NCBI GenBank assembly: GCA_009801085.1
Contig: VNWV01000075.1
Location: 1 to 16,640, forward strand
DNA length: 16,640 nt
Reading direction: 5' to 3'
Origin: Lasiodiplodia sp. COLG20
Taxonomy: Eukaryota > Ascomycota > Dothideomycetes > Botryosphaeriales > Botryosphaeriaceae
Below the pieces are notes generated by a model, which saw nothing but the letters and a program-made list of their open reading frames with translations, was not told the origin of the DNA and did no database searches. Shown piece by piece: positions 1-9,620 of this stretch. The translations under genes and the position numbers were made by a program. Numbering within the stretch: the stretch's first letter is position 1; each line of letters starts with the position of its first letter.

Positions 1-12
1 GCCAGTGCCAGT

Positions 13-447
13 CCTATCTCCCACTCCAGCCATCCCAACATAAATGAAAGCTCGCCTCAACTCTTACCTACTAATAGAACGTGAGACTAATCGTTGGATG
101 ATCAATGCATTACTCTATAATGCCTAATTTGCTTAAGCTCTCTGTTTGCTTCGGTTGTAGTGTAAATGTCTATAGCCAGCGCCACTCATTAAGTCAAGAA
201 CAACCAAAACTTCATCATCAGCTTCAGGGACTGGTTCCCGTGTTAGGGCTCACATGATTTAGTTCCATCATTTAGTTGCCTTATCGGTTTAATCGATCTT
301 TACCAAGAATGATTGTAGTGACCCGGCTAATTGGGTTTCAGTGACCATTCCTCCTGTGGTGCAGGAGCTGGGCTTATCACGTGAACAGCGAATATAGCTA
401 GCCGAGGTAACTGAAAGCTGCTCCTCCGACCGCCCGCGCACGATCTG
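13..447 (+). repeat. Left terminal inverted repeat (435 bp)
   Basis: Reading inward from base 13, this sequence matches the reverse complement of the window's right end (16640 back to 16206) for 435 positions without an indel. I count 7 mismatches, all transitions, or about 98.4% identity. Beyond 447 the two arms keep only gapped, weaker similarity to about base 505. The arm contains a short palindrome at 351-367 (ctcctg, 5-nt loop, caggag) and a CACGTG box at 378-383, both identical in the right arm. Twelve bases (gccagtgccagt, a tandem gccagt) precede it at the window edge. They are either flank or TIR sequence whose partner lies beyond the right edge. No coding sequence is evident inside. 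Confidence 0.97.
351..383 (+). promoter_or_regulatory. Palindrome plus CACGTG box in left TIR
   Basis: A 6-bp-arm palindrome (351-367) is followed by a GCTGGG motif and a CACGTG E-box (378-383). The block is unchanged in the right TIR (16270-16302), and a rearranged look-alike lies at 4160-4196. CACGTG is a known binding site for bHLH factors, and palindromes in TIRs often serve transposase binding or hairpin formation. Which applies here is not known. Confidence 0.4.
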
Positions 448-1303
448 AACAACAATGAATCAAAAGCGGAAATGGTTGGAAAGAGGGCTGTCTACAATAA
501 TGCATAACTCTTAGGGTGGGTTTGAGTATATATCTTAGGCCGATCTCGGGCCAGCGGGCGCTTGTTTTTCCGGGTTCACTTCGTCGCGATCTGCCGTCCT
601 ACGACCAACCGCTCTCTCCACCCTCATCACCATCCTCATCGTCACCATCGTCACCGTCATCAAAGTTGCGACGCGTCGTCGCTCGGTACTATTCCAGGTT
701 CCCCCTCCTGCTGTTTTTCCCTTCGCTGCCCGCACCGTCATCGCGCAACGCACCGCTATCTCGCAACGCCGCGCCTTCCACAGCCTGCCTCTACTCGCAT
801 GTACGTTTCGTTCAACTGCTTATCTCCCTCTGCCTCTAGACCTTATCTCTACATTCCATCCCTCCTTGACCGCCTTCGATCCGACGTCCTCTGCTTTCCG
901 ACGATCGCCGATTCCTACCGCGCCCGATACGACTGGCTCCGTGCTGGCCAATGGACATGGTTTTGGGATCTTGATGGAGTAGTGGAAACCAGCCTTGTCA
1001 TGTGTGCTCTGCCTGGCCCCGGGCTGCCATCCTTGTGGCTTCATAAGGCCTCCTTCGGGAGGGGCAAGTTACGCCGCCGGCTCACATGCGGTGAGGCTGG
1101 TTTCTGCTATCCCTCGGCTTGTAGAGTGCCGTCGGTTCGAAGCGCGTGTTCCTTACTGCGAGTCAGGGCTGCCCGCGTCAATTAAAGCCCGGGTGGGTGG
1201 GAACACCGCTTTTGGCGGGGCATCGTCTGACAGTTGCTACCATGAATTAATTGCATTATGTCGCCTCCTGATCTCATCATCTCCAAATTAGTGCCAAGTG
1301 ATC
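448..1303. other. Leader region between left TIR and first gene
   Basis: No gene is supported in these 856 bases. Bases 448-505 carry the decayed inner extension of the TIR, sharing about 20 bases around gagggctgt with the right side. Bases 610-664 are a low-complexity CAT/CAC/CGT run. Bases 690-900 are pyrimidine-rich, as fungal 5' leaders often are, with a donor/acceptor-like pair (gtacgt at 804, ctctag near 839). Long open frames here (for example 562-1185) are Arg/Ser/Pro-rich readings of GC-rich DNA without a recognisable family. The most likely role is promoter and 5' leader of the gene at 1304, possibly with inserted foreign DNA. Confidence 0.5.
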
Positions 1304-3627
1304 ATGCCTCGACGGAGCCGTGGCCAACCATCTTCCTACATCTTCAATAACCATGTTGTTGTCGCCCAAGCATCAGACGCGGCATGGGCTCACTGCTCCA
1401 TGACCCTCCGGTTTAACCGAGCACATTCTCTTGGAATGCTTTCTGTCCGATTCATGGCTGAATACGAGGGACTCGACGGCATTCAACATGTTAGCCTTCA
1501 CTTGACGCCCTACAATATCCGCGAGATGCACACTTCCTTTGGCGTGGAGCGGGTCCCTCCATCCATCGCAGAACATATTCACCAGCACGCTACCATCAAC
1601 TCCATCGAGGATATCCTTGTTATCTCGGTATCAACTAGCTCTCCTAACCACTTGGTTTGCCCTCAAGTAGCTGCAAATCTAACGCCTGTCGATGCATATC
1701 AAGCTAAAGTACGATGCTTTCAGGAAATCTGCCGAGCCACTGAAATTCGATTCTACCTACCCACCCCTGACCTTTCATCATCCCGCCGGCTAGCGCTTGA
1801 TGAGTTCATCCGGATGACCACCGCCAATCAATTGGCCCCTTATAATATTAATCCATACAGCCTCCAAGGTGGACGCCACGGTTGTGAAGCCACTTGGGAA
1901 GTTTTCAACATCCCCGAACTCCCGCCTTCCTATGTGCCCCCGCACACAGGAAAGTCGACGGGCAAGCGGATTCGACAAGGTAAAATACGCTGCGCCGCCC
2001 TTTGTAATACTTCTAACAACCGCCTGTAGCCTCTCCATCTAGTGCAAGCGCCGCCGCCGCAAAGAGGGCTGCCAGCGGTGACGGGCCAGCGCCGAGCCCA
2101 AGCAGCCGCACCCACGTCTCAAACACCACAGACTTCTTCGATACCGACTCCGACCCCGACTCCGGATCTGAGCCCCCCACCTACGTATTGCCTGGGTCGA
2201 AGAAGCAACAGCAATGTAAAAGTGAAAGCAACGATTTCAACAAGATGATCGTATCCCTACGGGGCATGGTCGCCATCGAGCTGGCGACTCAGCTGCCAGA
2301 CATGATGCGGAACCTGTTCCCGGGAATGCTGCCCGAATTGCTCCACATCCACCTCTCGGACATGCTCCACGGACAGGACTCCCAAAGCGAAGACTCGTAT
2401 CAGGACGAGCAAGACAATCGCCCCTCGTCGCCTCTCATCACCAACTATATCCAGCCACTGGTTCTGGCCCACCTGCCCAGCCTCGTCAAGAAGTACATGA
2501 ACGAGCAAGTCGACACAAATGACATCATTGGCATCGCAGAGAACAACGTCACCGAGGAATGCGACTATTGCCTAACATCGATCAAAGAGGCCAGGGACGA
2601 ATGCCTCGAGGAGATTGCGGCAGCCGAGACGGACGCGTGCGACCGGCTGCGGGACGTATACTGCGACGGTGACGAGATCCGCGGCTTGACTCCCGAGGAG
2701 AGTCCGGGCATGGGTGCAGAGCGGACTGCCCCGCTCGGGCCCGGGCTGCCCCAAGGATCCAGCAGCCAGGGTAGCTCGTTCAGATTCAGACGGCGTAGAC
2801 TGGGAAGACGGCAGGTGGACGGTGTCGAGCCCGTGCTGGTGGGGCAGACGCAGCCAGACGGGAACCATGGCCAGCAGGATCCCGGCGCCCAGCTGGTGCG
2901 CAAGGCGGTGACTACGGAGAACGAAGATACGACCGATGAAGACGATACGATTAACGAAGACAACACGGCTGATGAAGAAGACGACATGCATGATGATGAG
3001 GACGGCATGACTGACGAAGAAGACGACGCCACGGCTGGATACGGTGACCTCGGTCCGACTATGCTCGGAGATTATGAGCCAGGACGGCAAGACGAGCGAG
3101 ATCGGTTGCACGAGCTGGTTCAAAATCGCAACATCAAAGCCCCTGGCAGAACGGGACAAGACACTGCACCTGCACCACCGGTTTCGACATTATCCATGCA
3201 CCCAGAGATGACTAACCAGAGAGACGGTGACGTCGACGTGGATGATGAAGTGGAAACTGTATCGATGCATGTACAGGCGACTAACCCAGGAGATGGCAAC
3301 ATGTGTGATCAAATGGAAACTGATTGCAGTCCGACCAAGGAGGATAGCGACATGAGTGCTCGTGTGGAGGCTTATCGTAGAGTATTGCACGCTACGGCTT
3401 CGGCAGTAGGGCCCAGCACTGCTCGGTCGAGGAAACCCGAAGTCTGGCAACAGGAGTCTTTTCCATCAAGGCCGGACGAGCAGACTGGCGGAAACGTCCG
3501 ATCAGCCGCCTCTACGCAAGCGGATAAGAGCAGCTGCAGCGGCACCCAGTTTCAGTATGCGCAAGTTGTTGACAGCCGTTTCTCCGTGCCTTCGGATCAG
3601 TCGTCTCAGGCCCAGCCGGACACGTAA
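1304..3627 (+). CDS. Uncharacterised acidic 757-aa protein, two exons
   Basis: I do not recognise a named domain. Exon 1 is 1304-1979 and exon 2 is 2030-3627. The 50-nt intron (1980-2029) has a GTAAAA donor, a CTAAC branch site at 2013-2017 and a TAG acceptor, and its removal joins the two open frames exactly. The start is the ATG at 1304, since the GTG six bases upstream is less likely. Residues 1-215 look like a compact globular domain ending with an SLQGGR motif and a PPSYVPP segment. Residues 226-290 are Ser/Pro-rich and 297-385 are amphipathic helices. Residues 400-441 are a Cys-containing coiled-coil-like stretch, 475-485 a basic FRFRRRRLGRR patch (possible nuclear signal), and 520-560 a Glu/Asp/Thr run. 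Residues 610-653 hold two imperfect 22-24-residue repeats. The layout recalls multicopy uncharacterised proteins of Hypocreales, but only from memory. It is the only convincing plus-strand gene, sits nearest the left TIR and has no disablement. Confidence 0.72.
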
Positions 3628-4045
3628 ACTCATGGGAACACGAAAAATCTGGTAGGTATGAGTGTAGGTTGCGCGACCTGAAGCTCTGCGATGGTGGCCC
3701 GCCAGCGTCGGCCACAGCATTTCTAACTAATCACTTCCACAACGGTCATGAGGCTGCAGCTATGCATGGCGGCAGGGCCGCTCCAAGCACCTGGTCAGCG
3801 GGCCAGAGAGCTGAGTCCGTCGACACTGAATTGCGAGAGGCAGCGAGGACGAGAGGTCTTAAAAAGAGCGCGGGGTATCCCCATCACCCCACCACTGGCC
3901 TCTTTCCTTCGTTCTTTCGCTCTGCAATCCAAAACTTTCTCGTCCGCTTCAGCCCTAAGCCCAAACCATACTTGGCTGCAGGCCAGTCAATCTACCGCTC
4001 CCATCACAGTCAGCCCACGATGCGGCCGACAGCTCACCCGTTATC
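3628..4045. other. Intergenic stretch with possible captured promoter
   Basis: No gene is supported. A GC-rich first half is followed by a TATA-like cttaaaaaga (3858-3867) and a pyrimidine-rich tract leading to the ATG at 4046. This has the look of a fungal promoter and leader, but there is no independent proof of transcription. Confidence 0.3.
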
Positions 4046-4267
4046 ATGTCCATGCTGACTGTATCGAGACTACTGTTCCAAGTGCTGCTAGTCCTTGTAT
4101 CTGCGACAGCTAGTCGGAGATTATTCTACATTAGCAATGTACATCTCATATTTCAAAGTCACGTGACTATTCCACCCAGCTCCTACGGCGCAGGAGCAGG
4201 CAACCGGCTGTTTGTACAGGCAAAATCCTTTTTTTTTTCTACACTTAGAATATTCCCAGTCTCATAA
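4046..4267 (+). pseudogene. Possible captured 5' end of a secreted-protein gene
   Basis: A 73-codon frame starts with a convincing secretory signal shape. After MSMLTVSR comes a hydrophobic core (LLFQVLLVLVSATA) and a plausible signal-peptidase site before SRR. The following residues match no family I know, and the frame runs into AT-rich DNA and stops. Upstream lie a TATA-like box and a pyrimidine-rich leader. This would fit the promoter and first exon of a secretory gene captured by the element and cut off. A short hydrophobic frame can also arise by chance, so this is a weak call. The TIR-like block at 4160-4196 falls inside it, which argues against an intact function. Confidence 0.28.
4160..4196 (-). 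repeat. Internal look-alike of the TIR palindrome/E-box block
   Basis: CACGTG at 4160-4165 is followed nine bases later by cccagctcct and a palindromic caggag at 4191-4196. In the right TIR the same order occurs (CACGTG 16270-16275, cccagctcct 16281-16290, acaggag completing the palindrome), with a five-base gap and a different loop. The orientation matches the right arm. Outside these elements I see no clear similarity, so this may be a degenerate TIR fragment or a coincidental motif pair. Confidence 0.4.
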
Positions 4268-4579
4268 CAGAGGCTTTAGTCGTAAACCTTGCTTCACGCT
4301 TCAGTAGCACCTGTCAATCTATTCTGTCGGAGTAAAAAAAGAACGACGCCGTACTGATTTCAGTACTTGGTAAATGGCCTTATTTGGCTGACACATTCCC
4401 TACTCGCAAGTTATGACATTAGCCTCCTCTTATCGCGGCAGCGGTCCGCTCACTGTTCCTACCCACAAGTGAATTTATCTTTCTCACCATCAGTTCAAAC
4501 CTTTCAACCTCGGCTCATGCATTTTGAGGACCCCTGCGTGAAGGTTCGGACTGGCATACTTCTCGCGATCCCTAGCTAT
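4268..4579. other. Non-coding stretch
   Basis: I see no gene here. The stretch holds short A/T runs and a mix of short open frames without family features, and it ends where the decayed minus-strand gene begins. Confidence 0.4.
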
Positions 4580-5984
4580 TCAAGTCCGCATTTGTTTTTC
4601 TATATCCCTAATGAGAGATAGTTGCCGGACTTTCTGCTGCTCCAGGCTTTCCTCGTCGGAGGTCACGTCTGACTCTGTACCGTTGTCTTCCAAGCCCTGG
4701 TCAGAATTTTGGTCTGTATCCATGCCGCGCTCTCTCCGACGGCGCCTCCTCAGGTTTTTCCCATGTTGGAAGAGACATCGTCAAACCCTATCAGCCGTCC
4801 AAAGATGTAGTGTGGCCGTTGATGGATTGGTTTCCGCACCGTACGCGCATGGCCATGGCGATCAATGTAGTGAACCGGGCGAGTGTTGAGATGCAGGCCT
4901 GATCGGAGGTCGGAGACTGGCATCTGCGTGTGATTCCAACGAATGCCCTGCTTCGCGATGGCCAGGCTGCTCGGAATGCCAACAACGCTGTCAATGTCAA
5001 ACGTGACTTCGGCAACTGCGGTCCGCCGGTCTTCAGCCTCAAGGCAGATGTGGACTGGAGCCGAACCTGCATCTTTCTCGTCGATTCCGCAGTATATGCG
5101 GCGCTTGCTTGCTCCGCTTGTCTGCGCGGCAAGATTCGCCTCCCGGGTTGCAATGGTCTCCAATCCCAAAACATCGGGTAATGCACAGCTTCTCCAGTCC
5201 TGTCCAGGTATTCCAGAAGACCAACATAGCTTGAGTGAAGCTATGCATATTCATCCCGAGACTACCTATAACAATGCTCGCAGCATCCCCGATGCTAAAT
5301 CAGTTGGTCCACCAATCGGCCTACAAGTCGGCTAACGTCCTCCGCTTTGTCGTTCAGATGTACACCAGCCGCAGCTGCATCCCCATCTTCACTTGTGCCG
5401 GCACATATCCTTTCTCCAACTGTAGTAGCATTTCCCTGCGATGTTTCCTCCAGCTCTCTAGCACCTGCGAGTGTCTCGCTATCGAATACAGGCGTGGACG
5501 GGCCAGATGCTGCCATAGATGGCTCGAAGACAACTGAAGATGTGGCACGAACTATCTTATCGGTAAAACGAGCCTGCACGCGAGCTTGTTTGTTCGCAGC
5601 GGCTGGTGGGAACACCGTGCGCGAGACACGCAAATCAGCAAAGTCTGAAGCGTCACCGAATCCCATCGCTTCAGGAACCAGTAAAGGGCTACTTATGGGA
5701 CTTAAAGGTGGCAGGAGCTCCTCGAGCTCGTCTCTTCCGGCGGGTCTTACTTCGACGAGACGAGTTTGCGCCGTCGTTGCTGTATCTCCTGGCCCTGAAA
5801 CTGGTAAAAATGACACAGCTTGCGCTTGTTCCACAACGTAGTGTTGGTCGAATCGGGCCTCTCCCTCTACTGCAGAGGCGGTCTTTCTCTGCACTCGCCT
5901 TCTCTTCGCGTCCGCCTCTTTCTTCTTGTCCTTTGAAGCATATTTGGCCGGCCGACCTCGCTTTTTTGTAGAAATTGATGACAT
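4580..5984 (-). pseudogene. Decayed AT-hook transposon-type protein gene, N-terminal part
   Basis: Starting at the ATG at 5984, the reading opens with MSSISTKKRGRPAKY, whose RGRP core is an AT-hook, followed by a Lys/Arg-rich stretch and a long Ser/Ala/Glu-rich linker. A Cys/His segment (HRGCCEHC) comes next. Then follows a region with the look of a conserved domain, including RRIYCGIDEKDAG, VTFDIDSVVG and HYIFGRLIGFDDV. I remember this type from multicopy, probably transposon-borne fungal proteins several times longer, but cannot name the family. The copy is broken. Three in-frame TAG stops lie at 5295-5297, 5262-5264 and 5241-5243, each explicable as CAG to TAG. A one-base loss near 5176-5178 shifts the frame, and a second frame change or deletion lies near 4780. 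Beyond that a basic then acidic reading runs to a stop at 4580-4582. The C-terminal bulk expected of the family is missing. Confidence 0.62.
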
Positions 5985-6402
5985 TTGTGAACAGGATATC
6001 AGTTGAGACGAACAAATTGGGTTGCAAGAGATGGCTAGATTCTCGGTCGCCCCGCTGGGAACAACTCCATTAAAGGGGGGCGCAAAAGCAAATTTAAGAC
6101 ATGGGCGTTGCAGCAGAGCACTCCTTTCCAAAGGTAGCTTAGTTTTGTCGACGAAAATCAAAATGGAATATTAAGCCAGGCTGCTCTATATTCATTAAAA
6201 AAGACCTCTATGTCTACTCAACATTGAGACACAACAAAGAGAGTTATGAAGATTTGAACTACACAGCACGAAAGAAGACGGTTGAGAGTACGCGTTTGTA
6301 AGCTTCAAAACGATTATTCCACCGTTGTGGTTTTAAGGCTAATAGAGATTTGGCTAATGGAAATGTTTCCTCATGAATGTACCCAAATGGTTCTACCTGG
6401 AA
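5985..6402. other. Intergenic region between two minus-strand genes
   Basis: No gene is supported. The stretch holds the upstream region of the decayed AT-hook gene and the 3' flank of the MYND gene. It is AT-rich around 6160-6260, with no clear terminator or repeat. Confidence 0.45.
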
Positions 6403-8527
6403 TCAGCCAGCCACGCACTGATTACCGGGCAGAGCTTCAGCTTCTTCTCCTCCACCTAAGGCCCCAGGCAGCCTCTGCCACTCCACGTATCTCTCATTTC
6501 CACGATGACCTGATGCCATCAACTTGTCAAACTCAGCCTTGGTCGCATACTCGCCCAACCTCAAGGGCCAGGGCGCGACGATGGTGTGTACGGGCTTCTC
6601 CTCGACCCGAGCGGCCCGGGCCACGGCATCGAACGAGCAGACATGTCTGTACCGCTCAAACAGGCCATCAAAGTCCTTGAAAGCTGTCATCACAGACGCG
6701 TACCTTACGGCTTCGGTGTTCTGGTGGTTGGAGTGGCGTTGGAGCAGAAAGGATCTCACTGCGCGGTCCGTCATGCGGAACATGGTAGCCATAGAATCTT
6801 GCTGCGTCTCGACTTCACTAATGGCGTTCATGAAGAGCGTCAGCAGCGTCGCGTCCGGGTTCTCGTTGGGCGGGCGGAGGAGCGGCGCGAAGGTGCGCAG
6901 GGACGCGGCCAGCCCCAGATAGAAGTGATCCGCGATGTTAGATATCTATGACTTAATGTCAGCTGCTGCATTCCTCTAGTTGATAGAGATGTGGCGGGCC
7001 GGTATATGTACCTCGATCCGGTCGAATAACTGCGTCAGCTGCAAGTCAGTTGCCAGCGTCTTGGGCAGCTCAGCAGCATCCTTGTGTAGCAGCACGAAGC
7101 TGATCTTCATCGTCTTGAGCTTGGCGCAGAAGTCCACGAGCAGCTTCCTCACATGGAAGAACAAGCCGCCGTACAGGTCGTTCTTAGCCAGCGGTGTGCT
7201 CTGCAAGATGTCGTCCATCGACCAACCGTTGAGCGGATCCGCGCTGTCCATCATCGGCCACACGCCGCACTCCTGGAAGAAGGTCCTGTGTTATGTGTTA
7301 TACAGTTAACATACATCTAGACGTACCAGAAGTGGAGATAGTAGGCCTCAGAAAGAAAAGAAGACGATACGAATAAACCAAAGAAAAAAACAGAAAAAAA
7401 AAAAGCCACTCACGGATTCGGCGTATCAAACACCGGCCCCATCGTAGTCCCAAACGGCAATACCACACCATCCCTTCGGAACCGCATCGTCGCGCCCCGC
7501 CATTTAGGTGGCTGGCAGAGTAGCGCACGGTCAACATAGTCTCTCCGCGCCTCCGCCAGCACCGTGGCCGTCCGCACCCTGCGCGCCTCCTCGGCCGTTA
7601 TTCCGGCCGGCACCTCTAGGTATCCCAGCAGCGCGACCCAGCAGCGCTTTTCGAGCACGAGCCGCAGCGTCGAGTTGCATGAACCGCCGCGGGTGAACGT
7701 ATTGGATAGCACCCAGTCCGTGGGCTTGTCGGCGATCTTGGCGCATACGTCCTGGATGAGCGGCAGCACCGTGGCGCGCAGCTGCTGCAGGACGCCCGCC
7801 GGGATGAGCGCCGAGTACCATGTGTGCAGCATGGCGGCGGCGGCGACGACGTCATTATCGATGTACAGGGCGGCCAGGAGCAGGACGGCGTTACGGGCGA
7901 CGATGTCGATATCGCGGTCGTTGAGGACGGCGGTGAGGGATGGCGGGGCGTAGGCGGGTGTGATGTTGGTGATGGTCTTGACAACGTTACGTAGGTCACC
8001 GGAGGCTGTGGGGCGGGGTTAAGTTAGCAGAATTAGTTGAGTTGGTCTGGGCTGATGGGGTTGGTACCGGCGAAGAGTATGTTGATGTCATTTTTGTAGT
8101 GGATTCCCTCGTTGGCATCGAGGTTGAGCACGTCTAGGGCAGGCACGTTGCCCCATAGGAATTTCTGCTTGCCGTGCGTCGTAGCCAAGTCTGCGACCGA
8201 GGTAATGTTTGTTACAAAGTGTGGCTGCCGCTGTTCCGCCTCCCAAGACGGCCGCCACGTCGTCTTCATCAGACTAGACTTGCAGTCGGCCTTGTGCTTA
8301 GCCCAGTGACGTTTCTGGCATTCTTTGCTACAGTACCATCGCGGTTGGATCAGTATCTGACGAATCTAGGAAGCATTATTGGAGTTTACCAAGACCATAT
8401 AGCAGTTCGTACATGTTTTGACGCCGACCTTACCGCATTGTCCGGTCGTGACGTGGACGTTTGCACAGGGGAAGTAGGCAGGGAAGACCTTATCCAGCCA
8501 CAGTGGAGCTGGCTCTGTACGCGACAT
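6403..8527 (-). CDS. MYND-type zinc-finger protein with DUF4470-like body
   Basis: Five exons on the minus strand are inferred: 8527-8390, about 8356 (or 8335)-8068, 8005-7414, 7285-7012 and 6945-6403. The last three introns (62, 128 and 66 nt) have GT-AG ends and restore one frame, giving about 604-611 aa. The N-terminal zinc finger carries C39-x2-C42 (CTNC), YCSKEC, H67 and C71, with C21 and C31 probably forming the first pair. The body matches what I know of fungal DUF4470/MYND proteins: WGNVPALDVLNL, LFAASGDLRNVV across an intron, AVLNDRDIDIVARNA, LHTWYSALIP, PPKWR, WPMMDSADPL, and a C-terminal half ending in NERYVEWQ. MYND fingers bind Pro-rich partner peptides, but the role of this family is not established. 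The gene is visibly GC-rich compared with the BTB gene. Intron 1 lacks a good acceptor, so correct expression is doubtful although no other lesion is seen. Confidence 0.9.
8336..8389 (-). other. Intron 1 of the MYND gene with apparently lost 3' splice site
   Basis: The donor is GTAAAC at 8389 and a CTGAT branch site sits about 13 nt before 8336. Splicing this 54-nt segment would join CTNCYMVL directly to YCSKEC, the canonical MYND spacing, in phase 0. The last two intron bases read GG instead of AG. The nearest in-frame alternative is the CAG at 8357-8359, which leaves a 33-nt intron and adds seven residues inside the finger. The unspliced frame holds a TAG. Confidence 0.6.
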
Positions 8528-9249
8528 TCTAGATCACTTTCTGTAAGCTCTTGGATATGTTGATTGCGGGTTATTTGGGCCAATGATGAGCTGACGCAGT
8601 TCGTAGCCACATCGGTGTGATGGAAGGTAAGAGATTGCAGATGGGCAGCACAAACAGCGGTGATATTAGTAGCGGGCAGCGGCATGCAGCCGGTAAAACC
8701 AGGGGTCACTGGCAGTGAGGGGTGTCTTTCCTTATTTTACTTTCCTTTATTTTGGACCGAAATCGTCTATAGAATACACGTGCATGGGGTTTGGTCCTGC
8801 CTTCTTTAGGCTGCACTCTGCCCGAGCACACGGCTATAAAGACGGAATACCCATCTACCCGTATCAAGAACAATGAACTAGGTCTTCGATCTTTGGCCTC
8901 TGTCATTTTCTCTCCGTTCGTCCTTTCCAGGTGACGAGTCCTCAAGTGCCAACTCCCTTTGCTCCTTGCAGCGACCTTGTCATCTAGGACACTTGTCGAA
9001 ACGAACCTACCCCTTGTCAGCACTTGGCAAGACGAGCAAATTCGAGTCACCCTACCTCTGTCATCTTGCAAGACAAGTCGACCAAGAGGGATTATCTTGT
9101 TTAAACTGCTTGGACAAGGAACGCTATTCTACCCTAAGCTACATTGGGATCCCGATTCATTCGAGGCCCAGCACGCTGTATACAAGAAGCCATCCCCTCC
9201 TACCATCCAACAGTCCAAAACAGAGATGCAAACGAACGTACTAATAGAA
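8528..9249. other. Upstream region of the MYND gene and flank of the LINE remnant
   Basis: I see no gene in these 722 bases. The part next to 8527 should contain the promoter of the minus-strand MYND gene, though no clear TATA box is visible in that direction. A TATAAAG at about 8834 faces plus but leads to no credible reading frame. Short runs related to cttgtca/cttgcaagac recur between 8970 and 9120 without a regular period. Confidence 0.45.
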
Positions 9250-9620
9250 AAGCTGACAAAGTGCAGGGAATTGAGATCCATCCAACGCGGACACTCCAGG
9301 AGGAAGTGCTTGACTGTTTCCCTCTCTGCTCCGCACTCGCATGCAGGTGCTTCTGCTCGCTTGATTTTGTACAACGGCTCGTTCAGGTTCGCTTTCGACG
9401 TTCTCAACTGTGCGATGACTGCCGCTTCTCTGCAATTTAGCTGGTCATAGAGCTTTTTGGTGTGGAAGTGCGCCAACGCGCGATCAAGTTTGCGGATCGA
9501 CTCGCCGACCTTGGACGCTTCAAACGTCTTCCTCCGCAGCCTTGAGGTGATTTCCTTACACTGGGCTGCGTTACGAGTTTCTCCTGCGGGGTAGGTGTTC
9601 GCCTTGTCAGCGAGTCAATC
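9250..9620 (-). mobile_element. Tad1-like LINE remnant (ORF2 C-terminus)
   Basis: The minus-strand reading from about 9611 to 9270 gives the characteristic end of fungal non-LTR retrotransposon ORF2. Markers are TYPAGETRNAAQC, ALAHFHTKKLYDQLN, REAAVIAQLRT, and the terminal CCHC-type finger CECGAERETVKHFLLEC (C-x-C-x8-H-x4-C) followed by PRW. The reverse transcriptase and RNase H domains that should precede it are absent, with an in-frame TGA at the upstream edge. Similarity ends abruptly after PRW, in DNA without a clear poly-A tail. It is a short, immobile 3' fragment, the usual product of truncation and later rearrangement, lying downstream of the HET pseudogene in the same orientation. Confidence 0.8.

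Noticed and set aside
610..664. CRISPR or minisatellite array
   Set aside because: The CAT/CAC/CGT run is irregular low-complexity sequence without spacers or a constant repeat unit.
2565..3159. Long minus-strand frames, Ser/Val-rich
   Set aside because: They are antisense shadows of the acidic GAN-codon region of the 1304-3627 gene.
7531..7999. Additional frames of 96-129 codons on both strands
   Set aside because: They are shadows of GC-rich exon 3 of the MYND gene, which has clear family motifs in its own frame.
8830..8875. TATAAAG box followed by an ATG on the plus strand
   Set aside because: The ATG is followed by TAG after one codon and no gene lies downstream.
9129..9476. Intact 115-aa minus-strand gene
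   Set aside because: The frame is only the C-terminal tail of a LINE ORF2 running into unrelated sequence, and the coherent reading begins upstream of its apparent start.
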